Part shown: positions 9,735 through 19,294 of the stretch, one piece after another
Position numbering within the stretch: the first letter of the stretch is position 1
Layout of the letters: every line of letters starts with the position of its first letter
Assembly (NCBI RefSeq): GCF_015707995.1
Contig: NZ_JAAGRY010000036.1
Span: 1-35,080 of the forward strand
Direction: 5' to 3'
Length of the DNA: 35,080 nt
Origin: Microbacterium paulum
GTDB taxonomy: Bacteria > Actinomycetota > Actinomycetes > Actinomycetales > Microbacteriaceae
The notes under the pieces: generated by a model
The model's input: only the letters and a program-made list of their open reading frames with translations
Told to the model about the DNA's origin: nothing
Databases searched by the model: none
Made by a program: the position numbers and the translations under genes

Positions 9735-10892
9735 ATGAGACGACGTACCAAGATCGCTGCGGGAGTGATCACCGCGACCCTGCTGCTCGCGGGATGCGGG
9801 GCGACGACCCTCGAGGCGGCCAGCACCTCGACGCCGACCGCGGTGGCCTCGACCGCCGCGACCGTCGAGACGACCTCGACGGTGAGTTCGACCGTCGAAG
9901 GGGTCGACGTCGACTGGAGCACGCTCCCCACCACCGAGGTGACGCTGACCGATGCGGGAACGACCATCACCGCGGCGGGCACCTACGTGCTGTCGGGATC
10001 GACGACGGGCCAGGTGGTCGTCAACTCCGACGGAGCGGTGCGCCTCGTGCTGAACGGCGTGACGATCGCGAGCTCGGCCGGCGCGGCCATCCAGGTCGAT
10101 GGCGCGGAACTCACCGTGATCGAATTGGCGGAGGGCTCGACGAACACTGTGAGCGATGCCGCCACGCGCAGCGACGAATCGATCGACGGCGCCATCTACT
10201 CGTCGGACGACCTCTACATCACGGGTTCCGGTTCGCTCTCGGTGACCTCGAACTTCGCCGACGCGATCGTCGGCAAAGACGACCTGTCGATCCTCGGCGG
10301 CACGATCGCCGTGACGAGCGTCGACGACGGCATCCGCGGCAAGGACTCGCTGACGATCACCGGCGGCACGATCACCATCGACGCCGCGCAAGACGCACTG
10401 AAATCGAGCAACGACACCGATGCGGGCAAGGGCGTGCTCACGATCACCGGCGGCCAGCTGACGATCCGCGCCGGTGACGACGCGATCAAGGCCGAGCAGT
10501 CCCTCTCGATCACGGGGGGCACGATCGACATCCAGACCTCCGTCGAGGGGATCGAAGCGCCCGTCATCGTGATCGACGGCGGCACGATCACCCTGAATGC
10601 CTCGGACGACGGCATCAACGCCTCGGCCTCGGCGATCGTCACCTCGGGCCTGAGCATCACGATCAACGGAGGCGACATCTCGATCACGATGGGCTCGGGC
10701 GACACCGACGCGATCGACAGCAACGGTGATCTCACGATCACGGGTGGAACGCTCAACATCACCGCCCAGTCGCCGTTCGACTACGACGGCACCGGCACGC
10801 TGACCGGCGGCACGATCACCGTCAACGGCGAGAGCGTCACCGCCCTCACCAACCAGATGATGGGCGGCGGAGGCGGCGGCGGTCGCCCCTGA
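9735..10892 (+). CDS. Secreted lipoprotein with Cthe_2159-type beta-helix carbohydrate-binding domain
   Basis: A 385-residue protein with an N-terminal RRR, a hydrophobic stretch and the lipobox LLLAGC (Cys21), so it is probably a membrane-anchored lipoprotein on the outer face. A Ser/Thr-rich linker follows to about residue 60. The rest is a run of short repeats of the type ITGGTITI, DDGIRGKDSLTI and DDAIKAEQSLSI, with regularly spaced Asp/Asn, as in the calcium-binding parallel beta-helix family typified by Cthe_2159, whose founder binds cellulose and acidic polysaccharides. Ligand here is unknown. It ends in a glycine run, MMGGGGGGGRP. I chose the second ATG (9735) because AGGAG lies 6 nt before it. 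It is divergent from leuA and ends at a strong hairpin (10911-10952). No polysaccharide enzymes are adjacent. Confidence 0.85.
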   Translation: MRRRTKIAAGVITATLLLAGCGATTLEAASTSTPTAVASTAATVETTSTVSSTVEGVDVDWSTLPTTEVTLTDAGTTITAAGTYVLSGSTTGQVVVNSDGAVRLVLNGVTIASSAGAAIQVDGAELTVIELAEGSTNTVSDAATRSDESIDGAIYSSDDLYITGSGSLSVTSNFADAIVGKDDLSILGGTIAVTSVDDGIRGKDSLTITGGTITIDAAQDALKSSNDTDAGKGVLTITGGQLTIRAGDDAIKAEQSLSITGGTIDIQTSVEGIEAPVIVIDGGTITLNASDDGINASASAIVTSGLSITINGGDISITMGSGDTDAIDSNGDLTITGGTLNITAQSPFDYDGTGTLTGGTITVNGESVTALTNQMMGGGGGGGRP

Positions 10893-10910
10893 CCCAGCCC
10901 CCTCGCGGAA

Positions 10911-10952
10911 AGACCGGCGGGAGCATCCTCAGAAGGATGCTCCCGCCGGTCT
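10911..10952. terminator. Bidirectional hairpin terminator, 19-bp perfect stem
   Basis: AGACCGGCGGGAGCATCCT (10911-10929), loop CAGA, then the exact inverse complement at 10934-10952. It lies between the convergent lipoprotein gene and era, and serves as the end of the long era operon on the minus strand. There is no T-tract on either side, as is common for high-GC Actinobacteria. Confidence 0.88.
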
Positions 10953-10957
10953 GCGCG

Positions 10958-11869
10958 TTAGAACCCGAGTCGGCCGAGCTGCTTCGGGTCGCGCTGCCAC
11001 TCCTTGGCCACGCGGACGTGGAGCTTGAGGAACACCTTCGTGCCGACGAGAGGCTCGATCTGCGCGCGCGCCCGAGCCCCGACCGACGCGAGCCGTGAGC
11101 CCTTGTGACCGATGATGATCGCCTTCTGGCTGTCACGTTCGACGACGACGCTGGCGTAGATGTCGGTCATCGACCCGGTGTCGCGCTCGGAGATGTCGTC
11201 GATCGTCACGGCGATCGAGTGCGGCAGCTCGTCGCGCACCCCGTCGAGGGCTGCTTCGCGGATGATCTCGGCGATGCGGTCTTCGAGCGACTCGTCGGTG
11301 ACGACGCCCGCTTCGTAGAGCGCGGGGCCCTGGGGCATGAGCGCGAGCAGCTCATCGGCGAGCACGTCGAGCTGGCCGTGCCCGTCGACCGAGACGGGCG
11401 CGATCGCCGAGAGCGGGATGACAGCGGCCCAGTCTTCGCGCAGACTGTCGGCCTCCATGAGGCGCTCGGTGATCTGCTCGCGCGAGGCGATATCGGTCTT
11501 GGTCACGACGGCGACCTTCTTCGCCCGCGGGTACCCGTCGAGCGATGCGGCGATGCGCCGGTCACCCGGGCCGACCTTCTCGGTGGCGGGCACCAGAAAG
11601 CAGATCACGTCGACGTCGCCGAGCACCTGCTCGACGAGGTCGTTGAGTCGCTGACCGAGCAGGGTGCGCGGTTTGTGGATGCCGGGGGTGTCGACGATCA
11701 CGAGCTGCCCCGCGGGACGGTTCACGATCCCACGGATCGCACGGCGCGTGGTCTGCGGCTTGTCGGAGGTGATCGCCACCTTCTCGCCGACGAGGGCGTT
11801 GGTGAGCGTGGACTTGCCGACGTTCGGCCTTCCCACGAAGGTCACGAATCCGGAGCGGTGGTCGGTCAT
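10958..11869 (-). CDS. era: GTPase Era
   Basis: Era binds the 3' end of 16S rRNA and assists maturation of the 30S subunit. The 303-residue protein has the P-loop GRPNVGKST (residues 13-21), the switch region with TTRRAIRGI, DTPG at 60-63, TKTD and a G5-like SAIA motif, and a C-terminal KH RNA-binding domain including AIIIGHKGSRLASVGARAR. It begins with ATG 11869 overlapping the corC stop by 4 nt (ATGA). It is the last gene of the hrcA operon and is closed by the hairpin at 10911-10952. YbeY, another 16S maturation factor, is encoded two genes upstream. Confidence 0.97.
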   Translation of the reverse strand: MTDHRSGFVTFVGRPNVGKSTLTNALVGEKVAITSDKPQTTRRAIRGIVNRPAGQLVIVDTPGIHKPRTLLGQRLNDLVEQVLGDVDVICFLVPATEKVGPGDRRIAASLDGYPRAKKVAVVTKTDIASREQITERLMEADSLREDWAAVIPLSAIAPVSVDGHGQLDVLADELLALMPQGPALYEAGVVTDESLEDRIAEIIREAALDGVRDELPHSIAVTIDDISERDTGSMTDIYASVVVERDSQKAIIIGHKGSRLASVGARARAQIEPLVGTKVFLKLHVRVAKEWQRDPKQLGRLGF

Positions 11870-13209
11870 CTGTCTTCGCCTTTCTGCACCGCGATGGCGC
11901 CGGTGCGCGGGGCGCGGGTCTGCGAGGGGGTGCCGCCGAAAGCGGCATCGGCGGCCGCGAGGGCGCTGCTGCGCTCGACGAACACGGTGGCAAGACCGCG
12001 GCCACGCCCCCGTGAGGTGCCGCCGGTGAGCACGAGTCCGCCGTATTCCACGCGGGCGCCGGGGAGCGGCACACGCTCGAGCAGCTTGCCGAGCAGGCCA
12101 CCGATCGAATCGACGTCGTCGTCGTCGAGCTCGACGCCGAACAGCTCCCCCACCTCGTCGAGGCCGAGGCGCGCACTCACGCGGTAGCGCCCGTCGCCGA
12201 GGTCGACGATCTCGCTCGAGCGCGGGTCGTACTCGTCGGCGATCTCGCCGACCAGCTCTTCGATGAGGTCTTCGAGCGTCACGAGCCCCGACACGCCGCC
12301 GTACTCGTCGACGACGAGGCACACGTGCACGGCATCCCGCTTCATCTGCTGCAGGAGCGTCTCGGCCTTCATCGATTCGGGCACGAAGACGGCGGGCCGT
12401 GCGATCTGCATGACCGGCGCGTCGCGCCACGCCGACTCGTCGCGGAAGGCGAACTGCACGAGGTCTTTCAGGTAGACGACGCCGGTGATGTCGTCGCCGT
12501 CCGAGATCGGCACGCGCGAGACGCCCTTGTCGAGGAAGAGCTGCATCGCCTGCTGGGTGGTGGCCGAGGCATCCATCGTCACCATGTCGGTGCGGGGCAC
12601 CATGACGGCACGCACGAACGTGTCGGTGAAATCGAACACCGAGTGGATGAGCTCGCGGTCGTCTTCTTCGATGAGGTCTTGCGAGGCGGCCTCGTCGACC
12701 ATCGACAGCAGCTGCTCTTCGCTCGCGAACGAGGTGCCGCGGTGGATGCCGGGCGTCACGCGGTCGCCGAGCACGACCAGCAGGTGCGCGAGGGGGCCGA
12801 GCACGATGCGGGCGCCGCGCACGATGGGCGCGCCGCCGCGCAGCAGGCCCCGCGCGTGCTGGCGGCCGACGGCGCGGGGGCTCGCGCCGACGAGCACGAA
12901 CGAGACCGCGGTCATGAGCACCGCGGCGGCCAGCAGCGCCCACCAGATGTTGTCGAAGATGATCGTGAACGCCGCGGTGACGAGCACGGCGGCGGCCGTC
13001 TCGGCGAGGATGCGGATGAAGACGACGGCGTTGCCGTGCGCCTCGGGATCGGCGGCGATGCGACCGAGCGCGGCGCTGTTCCGGCCCGAGGCGGCCAGGT
13101 CGTGCAGGTCGGCGCGGGAGGTGACCCCCAGGGCGGCGTCGAGAGCGGCCATGAGTCCGCCGAGGGCGACGAGCAGGCCCGCAGCGATCAGCAGCAGGAT
13201 CGGTGTCAT
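11866..13209 (-). CDS. CorC/HlyC family membrane protein with CNNM (DUF21), CBS pair and transporter-associated domains
   Basis: A 447-residue protein with a membrane N-terminus. Hydrophobic segments begin PILLLIAAGLLVALGGLMAA, then FIRILAETAAAVLVTAAF and WWALLAAAVLMTAVSFVLV. A tandem CBS region follows (for example MVPRTDMVTMDASATTQQAM near residue 205 and VCLVVDEYGGVSGLVTLEDLIEELVGEI near 300), and last a CorC_HlyC C-terminal domain. Proteins of this type are linked to magnesium or cobalt export; older annotations call them hemolysins, which is not supported by anything here. The start ATG 13209 overlaps the ybeY stop by 4 nt, and era overlaps the end by 4 nt. The last 40 residues look unstructured. 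Confidence 0.92.
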   Translation of the reverse strand: MTPILLLIAAGLLVALGGLMAALDAALGVTSRADLHDLAASGRNSAALGRIAADPEAHGNAVVFIRILAETAAAVLVTAAFTIIFDNIWWALLAAAVLMTAVSFVLVGASPRAVGRQHARGLLRGGAPIVRGARIVLGPLAHLLVVLGDRVTPGIHRGTSFASEEQLLSMVDEAASQDLIEEDDRELIHSVFDFTDTFVRAVMVPRTDMVTMDASATTQQAMQLFLDKGVSRVPISDGDDITGVVYLKDLVQFAFRDESAWRDAPVMQIARPAVFVPESMKAETLLQQMKRDAVHVCLVVDEYGGVSGLVTLEDLIEELVGEIADEYDPRSSEIVDLGDGRYRVSARLGLDEVGELFGVELDDDDVDSIGGLLGKLLERVPLPGARVEYGGLVLTGGTSRGRGRGLATVFVERSSALAAADAAFGGTPSQTRAPRTGAIAVQKGEDR

Positions 13210-13669
13210 GCGCGTCGTCGGCGTTCGGTGGCCTGGAAGGACGCGATCAGCTCGCGCTGCAGCCCGAACATCTCGCGCTCCTCCGCGGGCTCGGCGTGAT
13301 CGAAGCCGAGGAGGTGGAGCGTGCCATGCGTCGTCAGCAGGATCAGCTCGTCGAGCGTCGAGTGCTTCGCCGCCAGCGCCTGGGTCTCCGCGACCTGCGG
13401 GCACAGCACAATGTCGCCTAGGAGACCGGCCGGGGTCGGCTCCTCCTGCGTGCCGGGGCGCAGCTCGTCCATCGGAAAGCTCAGCACGTCGGTCGGGCCC
13501 GGCTCGTCCATCCACTGCACGTGCAGCGCCTCCATGGCGCCCTCGTCGACGAGGAGGATCGCGATGTCGGCATCCGGGCTGACGTGCAGCTCGGCAAGGT
13601 TGTGCTCGGTGAGCCGCAGCAGCACCGTCTCATCGACCTCGACGCCCGACTCGTTGGTGATCTCGATGG

Positions 13670-13673
<4 letters not shown>
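13206..13673 (-). CDS. ybeY: Endoribonuclease YbeY (16S rRNA maturation)
   Basis: A 155-residue zinc-dependent endoribonuclease involved in 16S rRNA 3'-end maturation and ribosome quality control. The metal-binding motif HGTLHLLGFDH gives His116, His120 and His126 in the exact H-x3-H-x5-H spacing, and the preceding TDVLSFPMDE and GLLGDIVLCPQVA blocks are typical. The ATG at 13673 overlaps the phoH stop by 4 nt (ATGA), and its own stop overlaps corC the same way. The chain phoH-ybeY-corC-era is thus tightly coupled. Confidence 0.97.
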
Positions 13674-14783
<1,110 letters not shown>

Positions 14784-14791
<8 letters not shown>

Positions 14792-15131
14792 CGAGGCTCC
14801 CTTCGGAAAGGCCGCCCGCCAGCACGTGCGCGTGCACGTGGAACACCGTCTGCCCGGCACCCGCGCCGGTGTTGAAAATCAGACGGAAGTCGCCGTCGGC
14901 GTATTCGGCGGCGAGTTCGTTCGCGAGCCCGATCATCTCGCTGAGGAGCACCGGATCGCCCGCCGCGAGCTCGACGACGTCGCGGTATTCGCCGGTCTTC
15001 GGGATCACGAGCAGGTGCACCGGCGCCTGGGGTGCGATGTCGCGGATCGCGAACACGTTCTCGGTTTCGGCGATGATCTCCGACGGGATCTCACCCCGGT
15101 AGATGCGGCTGAAGATCGACGACTCGCTCAT
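14784..15131 (-). CDS. HIT family nucleotide-binding hydrolase (HinT-like)
   Basis: A 115-residue histidine-triad protein. The active-site motif HVHAH lies at residues 98-102 (TVFHVHAHVLAGG), and SIFSRIYRGEIPSEIIAET at the N-terminus is the usual HinT-like opening. HinT enzymes hydrolyse nucleoside phosphoramidates and aminoacyl-adenylates; the cellular substrate is uncertain. It lies between rsmE and phoH in the operon, with 55 bp to rsmE and an 8-nt overlap with phoH. A -10-like TAGACT lies 6 nt before the ATG, suggesting an internal promoter for phoH-ybeY-corC-era. Confidence 0.95.
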
Positions 15132-15137
15132 GTCTCC

Positions 15138-15143
15138 AGTCTA
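15138..15143 (-). promoter_or_regulatory. Internal -10 element before the HIT gene
   Basis: TAGACT on the minus strand, then GGAGAC (6 nt), then ATG 15131. It is placed to give a leaderless transcript covering HIT-phoH-ybeY-corC-era independent of the heat-shock promoter. Confidence 0.5.
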
Positions 15144-15186
15144 TGGCGGCCTGCCCGCGCTGCGCCGGGGCGTGCCGCGGAGCCGG

Positions 15187-15927
15187 TCACCAGCGCCCGA
15201 GACGCGCGTTCAGCAGCGCGAGCGCGGCGGGACCGGCGGTCGAGGTGCGCAGCACGGTGTCACCGAGCCGCACGAGCTCGGCACCCGCCGCCGCCAGCGC
15301 CTCGAGCTCGTCGGGAGCGACGCCGCCCTCGGGGCCGACGACGAGCACGAGAGCGCGATCGTCGCCGTCGGCGATCTCGATGCCCGAGAGCGGGGCGGAT
15401 GCCGTCGGCTCCAGCACCAGCACGCGATCCGTGCCGGCCCGCACCGCGAGAGCGGCCGACGTCACCGGGTCGGTCACGCGCGGCACCCACGCGCGGTGCG
15501 CTTGCTTGGCCGCCTCGCGCACGATCTGCTGCCAGCGGGCGACGCCCTTCGCGGCCTTCGCCGCGTCCCAGCGCGAGACGCTCCGGGCGGCCTGCCACGG
15601 CACGATCTCGTCCGCACCGAGCTCGGTCGCCGCCTGCACCGCAAGCTCGTCACGGTCGCCCTTGGCGAGCGCCTGCACGAGCACGATCGCGGGGCGCGGC
15701 GACGGGGTGTCGGTGCGGGCGGTGAGCCGGACGACGACGCGTTTGGGCGCGGCATCCGTCACCTCGCCCTCGAGCCACGCGCCCGCGCCGTCGCCGACGG
15801 TCACCGTCTCGCCGACGCGCACGCGGCGCACCACGGCGGCATGGTGCGCCTCGGTGCCGGTGATCTCGACGTCGTCGCCCGCCCCGGCATCCGCAGCCAG
15901 GTCTTCGACGAGGAAGTGCAGCGCCAC
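15187..15927 (-). CDS. rsmE: 16S rRNA (uracil-1498-N3)-methyltransferase RsmE
   Basis: Methylates N3 of U1498 in 16S rRNA using S-adenosylmethionine. The 246-residue protein has a PUA-like N-terminus and a SPOUT (knotted) methyltransferase domain ending in the AdoMet-binding loops VVGPEGGVAPDELEAL and RLGDTVLRTSTAGPAALALL. I chose GTG 15927, 10 nt after the dnaJ stop, because it begins just before the conserved HFLVEDLA strand; the longer upstream frame runs into dnaJ. It is co-transcribed with hrcA-dnaJ. Confidence 0.95.
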   Translation of the reverse strand: MALHFLVEDLAADAGAGDDVEITGTEAHHAAVVRRVRVGETVTVGDGAGAWLEGEVTDAAPKRVVVRLTARTDTPSPRPAIVLVQALAKGDRDELAVQAATELGADEIVPWQAARSVSRWDAAKAAKGVARWQQIVREAAKQAHRAWVPRVTDPVTSAALAVRAGTDRVLVLEPTASAPLSGIEIADGDDRALVLVVGPEGGVAPDELEALAAAGAELVRLGDTVLRTSTAGPAALALLNARLGRW

Positions 15928-15937
15928 CGCGGCCGCC

Positions 15938-17050
15938 TCAGCCCCGGAACCGGTCGCGGAGCTTGGAGAACAGGCCCTGGTGGAACTGGGCGAGCTGCGG
16001 CTCCGGCGACTTGGTCTTCTTCTTGAAGTCCTCGATGAGCGCGCGCGTCTTGGCATCCAGCTTCGTCGGGGTCACCACCTGCACGCCCACGCGCAGGTCG
16101 CCGCGGTTGCCGCCGCGCAGCGGTGTGATGCCGCGTCCCTTGATCGTGAGCACGTCGCCCGACTGCACGCCGGGGCGCACCTCGAGGTCGACGTCGCCGT
16201 CGAGCGAGGTGATGGTCGTGTTCGCGCCGAGGATCGCGTCGGGCATCGACACCTCGAGGGTCGCGAGCAGGTCGTCGCCGTCACGGCTGAAGACGTCGTC
16301 GTGCGCGACGGTGACCTCGAGATACAGGTCGCCGTTCGGGCCGCCCGCCGGGCCCACCTCGCCCGAGCCGGGCAGCTGCAGCCGCAGCCCCGTCTCGACA
16401 CCGGCGGGGATGTCGACCGAGACCGTGCGGCGCGCGCGCACGCGGCCCTGGCCCTGGCAGCTGGCGCACGGGTACGGGATCGTCGTGCCGTAGCCCTGGC
16501 ACGTGGTGCACGGTAGGGAGGTGACGACGTTGCCGAGGAGGCTCCGGACCGTGCGCTGCACCTGGCCCGAGCCGTGGCAGATGTCACAGCTCACCGGCTG
16601 GGTGCCGGGCTGGCAGCACGAGCCCTCGCAGGTCTCGCAGAGCACGGCCGTGTCGACCTCGAGGTCGCGGTGCGTGCCGAAGACGACGTCCTTGAGGTCG
16701 AGGGTGACGCGCACCAAGGCATCCTGCCCCCGCTCGCGCCGCGACCTCGGCCGGGCGTTTCGCGCACCCCCGCCGCCGAAGAACGTCTCGAAGATGTCAC
16801 CGAACCCGCCGAAGCCCGCGCCTCCGCCCCCGCCGAACGGCGATCCGTCGCCGCCGAGGTCGTAGCGCTGGCGCTGCTCGGGGTCGCTCAGCACGTCGTA
16901 CGCGTGGGTGACGAGCTTGAAGCGCTCCGACGCGTCTTCGCCGGGGTTGACGTCGGGGTGCAGCTCGCGTGCGAGGCGCCGGTACGCCTTCTTGATCTCG
17001 TCGGGGCTCGCGTCGCGCGCGACGCCCAGTACTTCGTAGTGATCGGCCAC
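15938..17050 (-). CDS. dnaJ: Chaperone DnaJ (actinobacterial DnaJ2 type)
   Basis: A 370-residue Hsp40 that delivers substrates to DnaK and stimulates its ATPase. The J domain has HPD at residues 31-33, followed by a Gly/Phe-rich linker ([23 protein letters not shown]). The cysteine-rich zinc region has four repeats ([32 protein letters not shown]), and C-terminal beta domains follow. In the first zinc repeat the usual GxG end is GSC, adding an extra cysteine. The start is GTG 17050 with AAAGG about 6 nt before it, giving [10 protein letters not shown]. It follows hrcA with a 52-bp gap. The pairing with hrcA and rsmE, without grpE/dnaK, is the arrangement of the second DnaJ in Actinobacteria; a first dnaJ with dnaK should be elsewhere. 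Confidence 0.96.
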   Translation of the reverse strand: MADHYEVLGVARDASPDEIKKAYRRLARELHPDVNPGEDASERFKLVTHAYDVLSDPEQRQRYDLGGDGSPFGGGGGAGFGGFGDIFETFFGGGGARNARPRSRRERGQDALVRVTLDLKDVVFGTHRDLEVDTAVLCETCEGSCCQPGTQPVSCDICHGSGQVQRTVRSLLGNVVTSLPCTTCQGYGTTIPYPCASCQGQGRVRARRTVSVDIPAGVETGLRLQLPGSGEVGPAGGPNGDLYLEVTVAHDDVFSRDGDDLLATLEVSMPDAILGANTTITSLDGDVDLEVRPGVQSGDVLTIKGRGITPLRGGNRGDLRVGVQVVTPTKLDAKTRALIEDFKKKTKSPEPQLAQFHQGLFSKLRDRFRG

Positions 17051-17102
17051 AATCGCCTTTCGGCGCCCCTTCGGGCGCGGTGGATGACAGGGAGGGGGCT
17101 GC

Positions 17103-18140
17103 TCAGCGCGACGATTCGTCTTCGTCGAGCAGCCGGCTGAGGTAGTGCGCGACGGCGCGGACCGCCGCGAGGTTGGTGGGGTAGTCCATGCGCATGGGGC
17201 CGAGCAGCCCCAGACGCGCGCGCGTGCCGGCACCGTCGTAGTCGCTCGTCACGACGGATGCCTCGCCGAGACCGAACGGCGCGTTCTCACGCCCGATGCT
17301 CGCGGCGAGGCCCTGATCGTCGGCGACCATCTCGCCCATGAGGCGCAGCAGGGTGACCTGCTCCTCGATCGCCTCGAGGAGCGGGTAGATGCTGCCGCGG
17401 AAGTCTCCCTCGCGGCGGGCCAGGGTCGCGGTCCCGGCCATGACGAGCTTGTCTTGACGGAACTCGTCGAGCTCTTCGGCGACGATCCTCGCGACGGCGC
17501 GCACGGCGGCGTCGACGCGGGTGGATGCCTCGGGGGCCGCGACGAGGTCGTCGATCGCCTGCGCGGCGTCGGCGACCGGCTTGCCGGTGACGAGCGCCGC
17601 GAGCCGCGCCTTCACCTGTGCGACGTCGTCGGCGTCGAGCTCGCCCTGCAGGAACGCGACGCGCTGCGACACGCGCCCCGTGTCGGTGACGACGATCACG
17701 ACGACGCGGGCGCCGCCGAGGTGCACGAACTCGACGTGCGACACGCTCGCGCGTGCGAACGACGGGTACTGCACGATCGCGACCTGGCCGGTGAGCTGGG
17801 TGAGGGCGCGCACCGTGCGGGTGAGCAGGTCGTCGAGATCGACCGGATCGGCCAGGAACGTCGAGATCGCCGAGCGCTGCGCGCCCGAGAGCGGACGCAG
17901 CTGCGACAGGTGGTCGACGAACACGCGATAGCCCTTGTCGGTGGGCACGCGGCCCGACGAGGTGTGCGGCGCGGCGATGAGCTCTTCGTCTTCGAGAAGG
18001 GCCATGTCGTTGCGGATCGTGGCGGCCGAGACACCGAACTGGTGGCGATCGACGATCGTCTTGCTGCCGACCGGCTCGTTCGTGTCGACGTAGTCCTGCA
18101 CGATCGCACGCAGGACCTGCAGTCCGCGCTCCGAGACCAT
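17103..18140 (-). CDS. hrcA: Heat-inducible transcription repressor HrcA
   Basis: HrcA represses class I heat-shock genes by binding the CIRCE operator; GroEL is needed for its activity and titration by unfolded protein releases it. The 345-residue protein begins [20 protein letters not shown], then the winged-helix DNA-binding part ([39 protein letters not shown]). A GAF-like dimerisation body ends in [20 protein letters not shown] plus HYLSRLL. ATG 18140 has GGAGG about 7 nt upstream. A CIRCE element lies 15 nt before the start, so the gene is autoregulated. It heads the operon to era. Confidence 0.97.
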   Translation of the reverse strand: MVSERGLQVLRAIVQDYVDTNEPVGSKTIVDRHQFGVSAATIRNDMALLEDEELIAAPHTSSGRVPTDKGYRVFVDHLSQLRPLSGAQRSAISTFLADPVDLDDLLTRTVRALTQLTGQVAIVQYPSFARASVSHVEFVHLGGARVVVIVVTDTGRVSQRVAFLQGELDADDVAQVKARLAALVTGKPVADAAQAIDDLVAAPEASTRVDAAVRAVARIVAEELDEFRQDKLVMAGTATLARREGDFRGSIYPLLEAIEEQVTLLRLMGEMVADDQGLAASIGRENAPFGLGEASVVTSDYDGAGTRARLGLLGPMRMDYPTNLAAVRAVAHYLSRLLDEDESSR

Positions 18141-18155
18141 CGATCCTCCTCCGGG

Positions 18156-18182
18156 TTGGCACTCCTGGCTACCGAGTGCCAA
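18156..18182. promoter_or_regulatory. CIRCE operator (HrcA-binding site)
   Basis: TTGGCACTC (18156-18164), 9-nt spacer, GAGTGCCAA (18174-18182): a perfect inverted repeat matching CIRCE (TTAGCACTC-N9-GAGTGCTAA) except for one symmetric A-to-G change. It lies between hrcA and the divergent esterase remnant and overlaps the hrcA promoter. Confidence 0.96.
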
Positions 18183-18187
18183 TCCTA
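18182..18187 (-). promoter_or_regulatory. -10 element of the hrcA operon
   Basis: TAGGAT on the minus strand touches the upstream end of CIRCE, so transcription would start inside the operator and be blocked by bound HrcA. Confidence 0.5.
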
Positions 18188-18199
18188 TCGCGGTGACCC

Positions 18200-18205
18200 T
18201 ACGAT
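18200..18205 (+). promoter_or_regulatory. -10 element of the esterase remnant
   Basis: TACGAT followed by GAGCCGT (7 nt) and ATG 18213. It has leaderless spacing and lies 18 bp from the CIRCE site, so HrcA could affect it too. Confidence 0.45.
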
Positions 18206-18212
18206 GAGCCGT

Positions 18213-19207
18213 ATGCGCGCCGATGCCGACCTCCGCCCCACCGTCACGACGTCGAAGGGTCGGGTGTGCGGTGCGGCCGCGGGGCTCCTGTGGGTGCAGC
18301 GCGAGATCGCTCGGTTCGGCGGAGACCCGGCACGCATCACGATCTTCGGCGAGTCGGCCGGCGGCGCGCTCGTCGCCGCGCTCCTCTCGCGCCCCGACAC
18401 CGCGGCGATCCCCGTCGCGGCGATCATCCAGTCGGGGCCGACGCGCCGGAGCGCGCCGGGCGTGTCACCCGCGCCCTCGCGAAAGACCTCGGGATCGCCG
18501 CGACGCGCGAGGCGTTCGCCAACACGTCGCCCCGCGCACTGCTCGACGCACGACGACGCCTCGCGGAAGGGTCGAACCCGCTCTCCGGCACCCCCGGCTA
18601 CGCCCTCGCCGTCGATCCCGAGACACTGCCGGTCTCGCCCGACGTCGCGCTGCAGACCGTCGACATCCCCCTCGTCATCGGCACGAACACCGACGAGTAC
18701 CGGCTGTGGTTCACGCCCGAGCAGCTCGCCGGCATCAGCGCGTTGAAGCTCACCCTCGCGCGCCTCGCGACCGGCGTGCCCCGGCGCGCAGTGCGCGCCT
18801 ACCGCGCGGCGTTCCCCGGAGCGTCGCCGGGCGAGATCCTCGGTCAGATCGTGACCGATCGCATGCTGCGCGGCCCCGCGGTGCGCGTCGCCGCCGCGCG
18901 GACAGCCCCGACCCACGTGTACGAGCTCGCCTGGCCGAGCCCCGTCCGCGACCTGCGGGCCGCGCACGCGATCGACATCGGCTTCGTGTTCGACCGGGTC
19001 GAGGCATCCGATTCGCAGGTCGTCGTCGGCCCCGACGCTCCCCGCGAACTCGCCGCACGCATGCACGCCGACTGGGTGCGCGTCGCGCAGACCGGCGATC
19101 CAGGGTGGCCGCAACACGGGTCGGACCGCGAGGTGCAGCTCTACGACGTGCCCTCGCGCGTCACCGCGCTGCGGCGCGCCGAGGCGCTGGACTCCCTCCC
19201 CGCGTGA
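18213..19207 (+). pseudogene. Type-B carboxylesterase, decayed (internal deletion and frameshift)
   Basis: Fragments of a carboxylesterase/lipase of the type-B family are spread over two frames. The first part begins MRADADLRPTVTTSKGRVCG, the normal N-terminus. It then jumps directly to GLLWVQREIARFGGDP and the nucleophile elbow TIFGESAGGALVAALL. The 100-150 residues that should lie between, including the oxyanion HGGG, are missing. Near 18432-18450 the frame shifts: before it IIQSGP, after it, in the next frame, PERAGRVTRALAKDLGIAATR, which continues to the stop at 19207. The distal part keeps IGTNTDEYRLW and HAIDIGFVFD with the catalytic His. An intact -10 and start codon remain. Without the oxyanion hole and with the frameshift an active enzyme is unlikely. 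A sequencing error could explain the frameshift but not the deletion. Confidence 0.85.
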
Positions 19208-19294
19208 GCCGGTGCGGGCGTTCGCGGGGCTGTTCGCGCCGCTCTGACGCCCTGATTCCGACAGGAAGCGACCCGCGAAACGCCGAAGACCCGC

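Noticed and set aside
11866..13209. Hemolysin annotation for the CorC/HlyC protein
   Set aside because: The family name is historical; the CNNM, CBS and CorC domains point to ion transport, not a toxin.
19208..19294. Imperfect inverted repeat GCGTTCGCGGG...CCCGCGAAACGC as a terminator between the esterase remnant and hemW
   Set aside because: The arms are about 40 bp apart with a bulge, so too weak to call.
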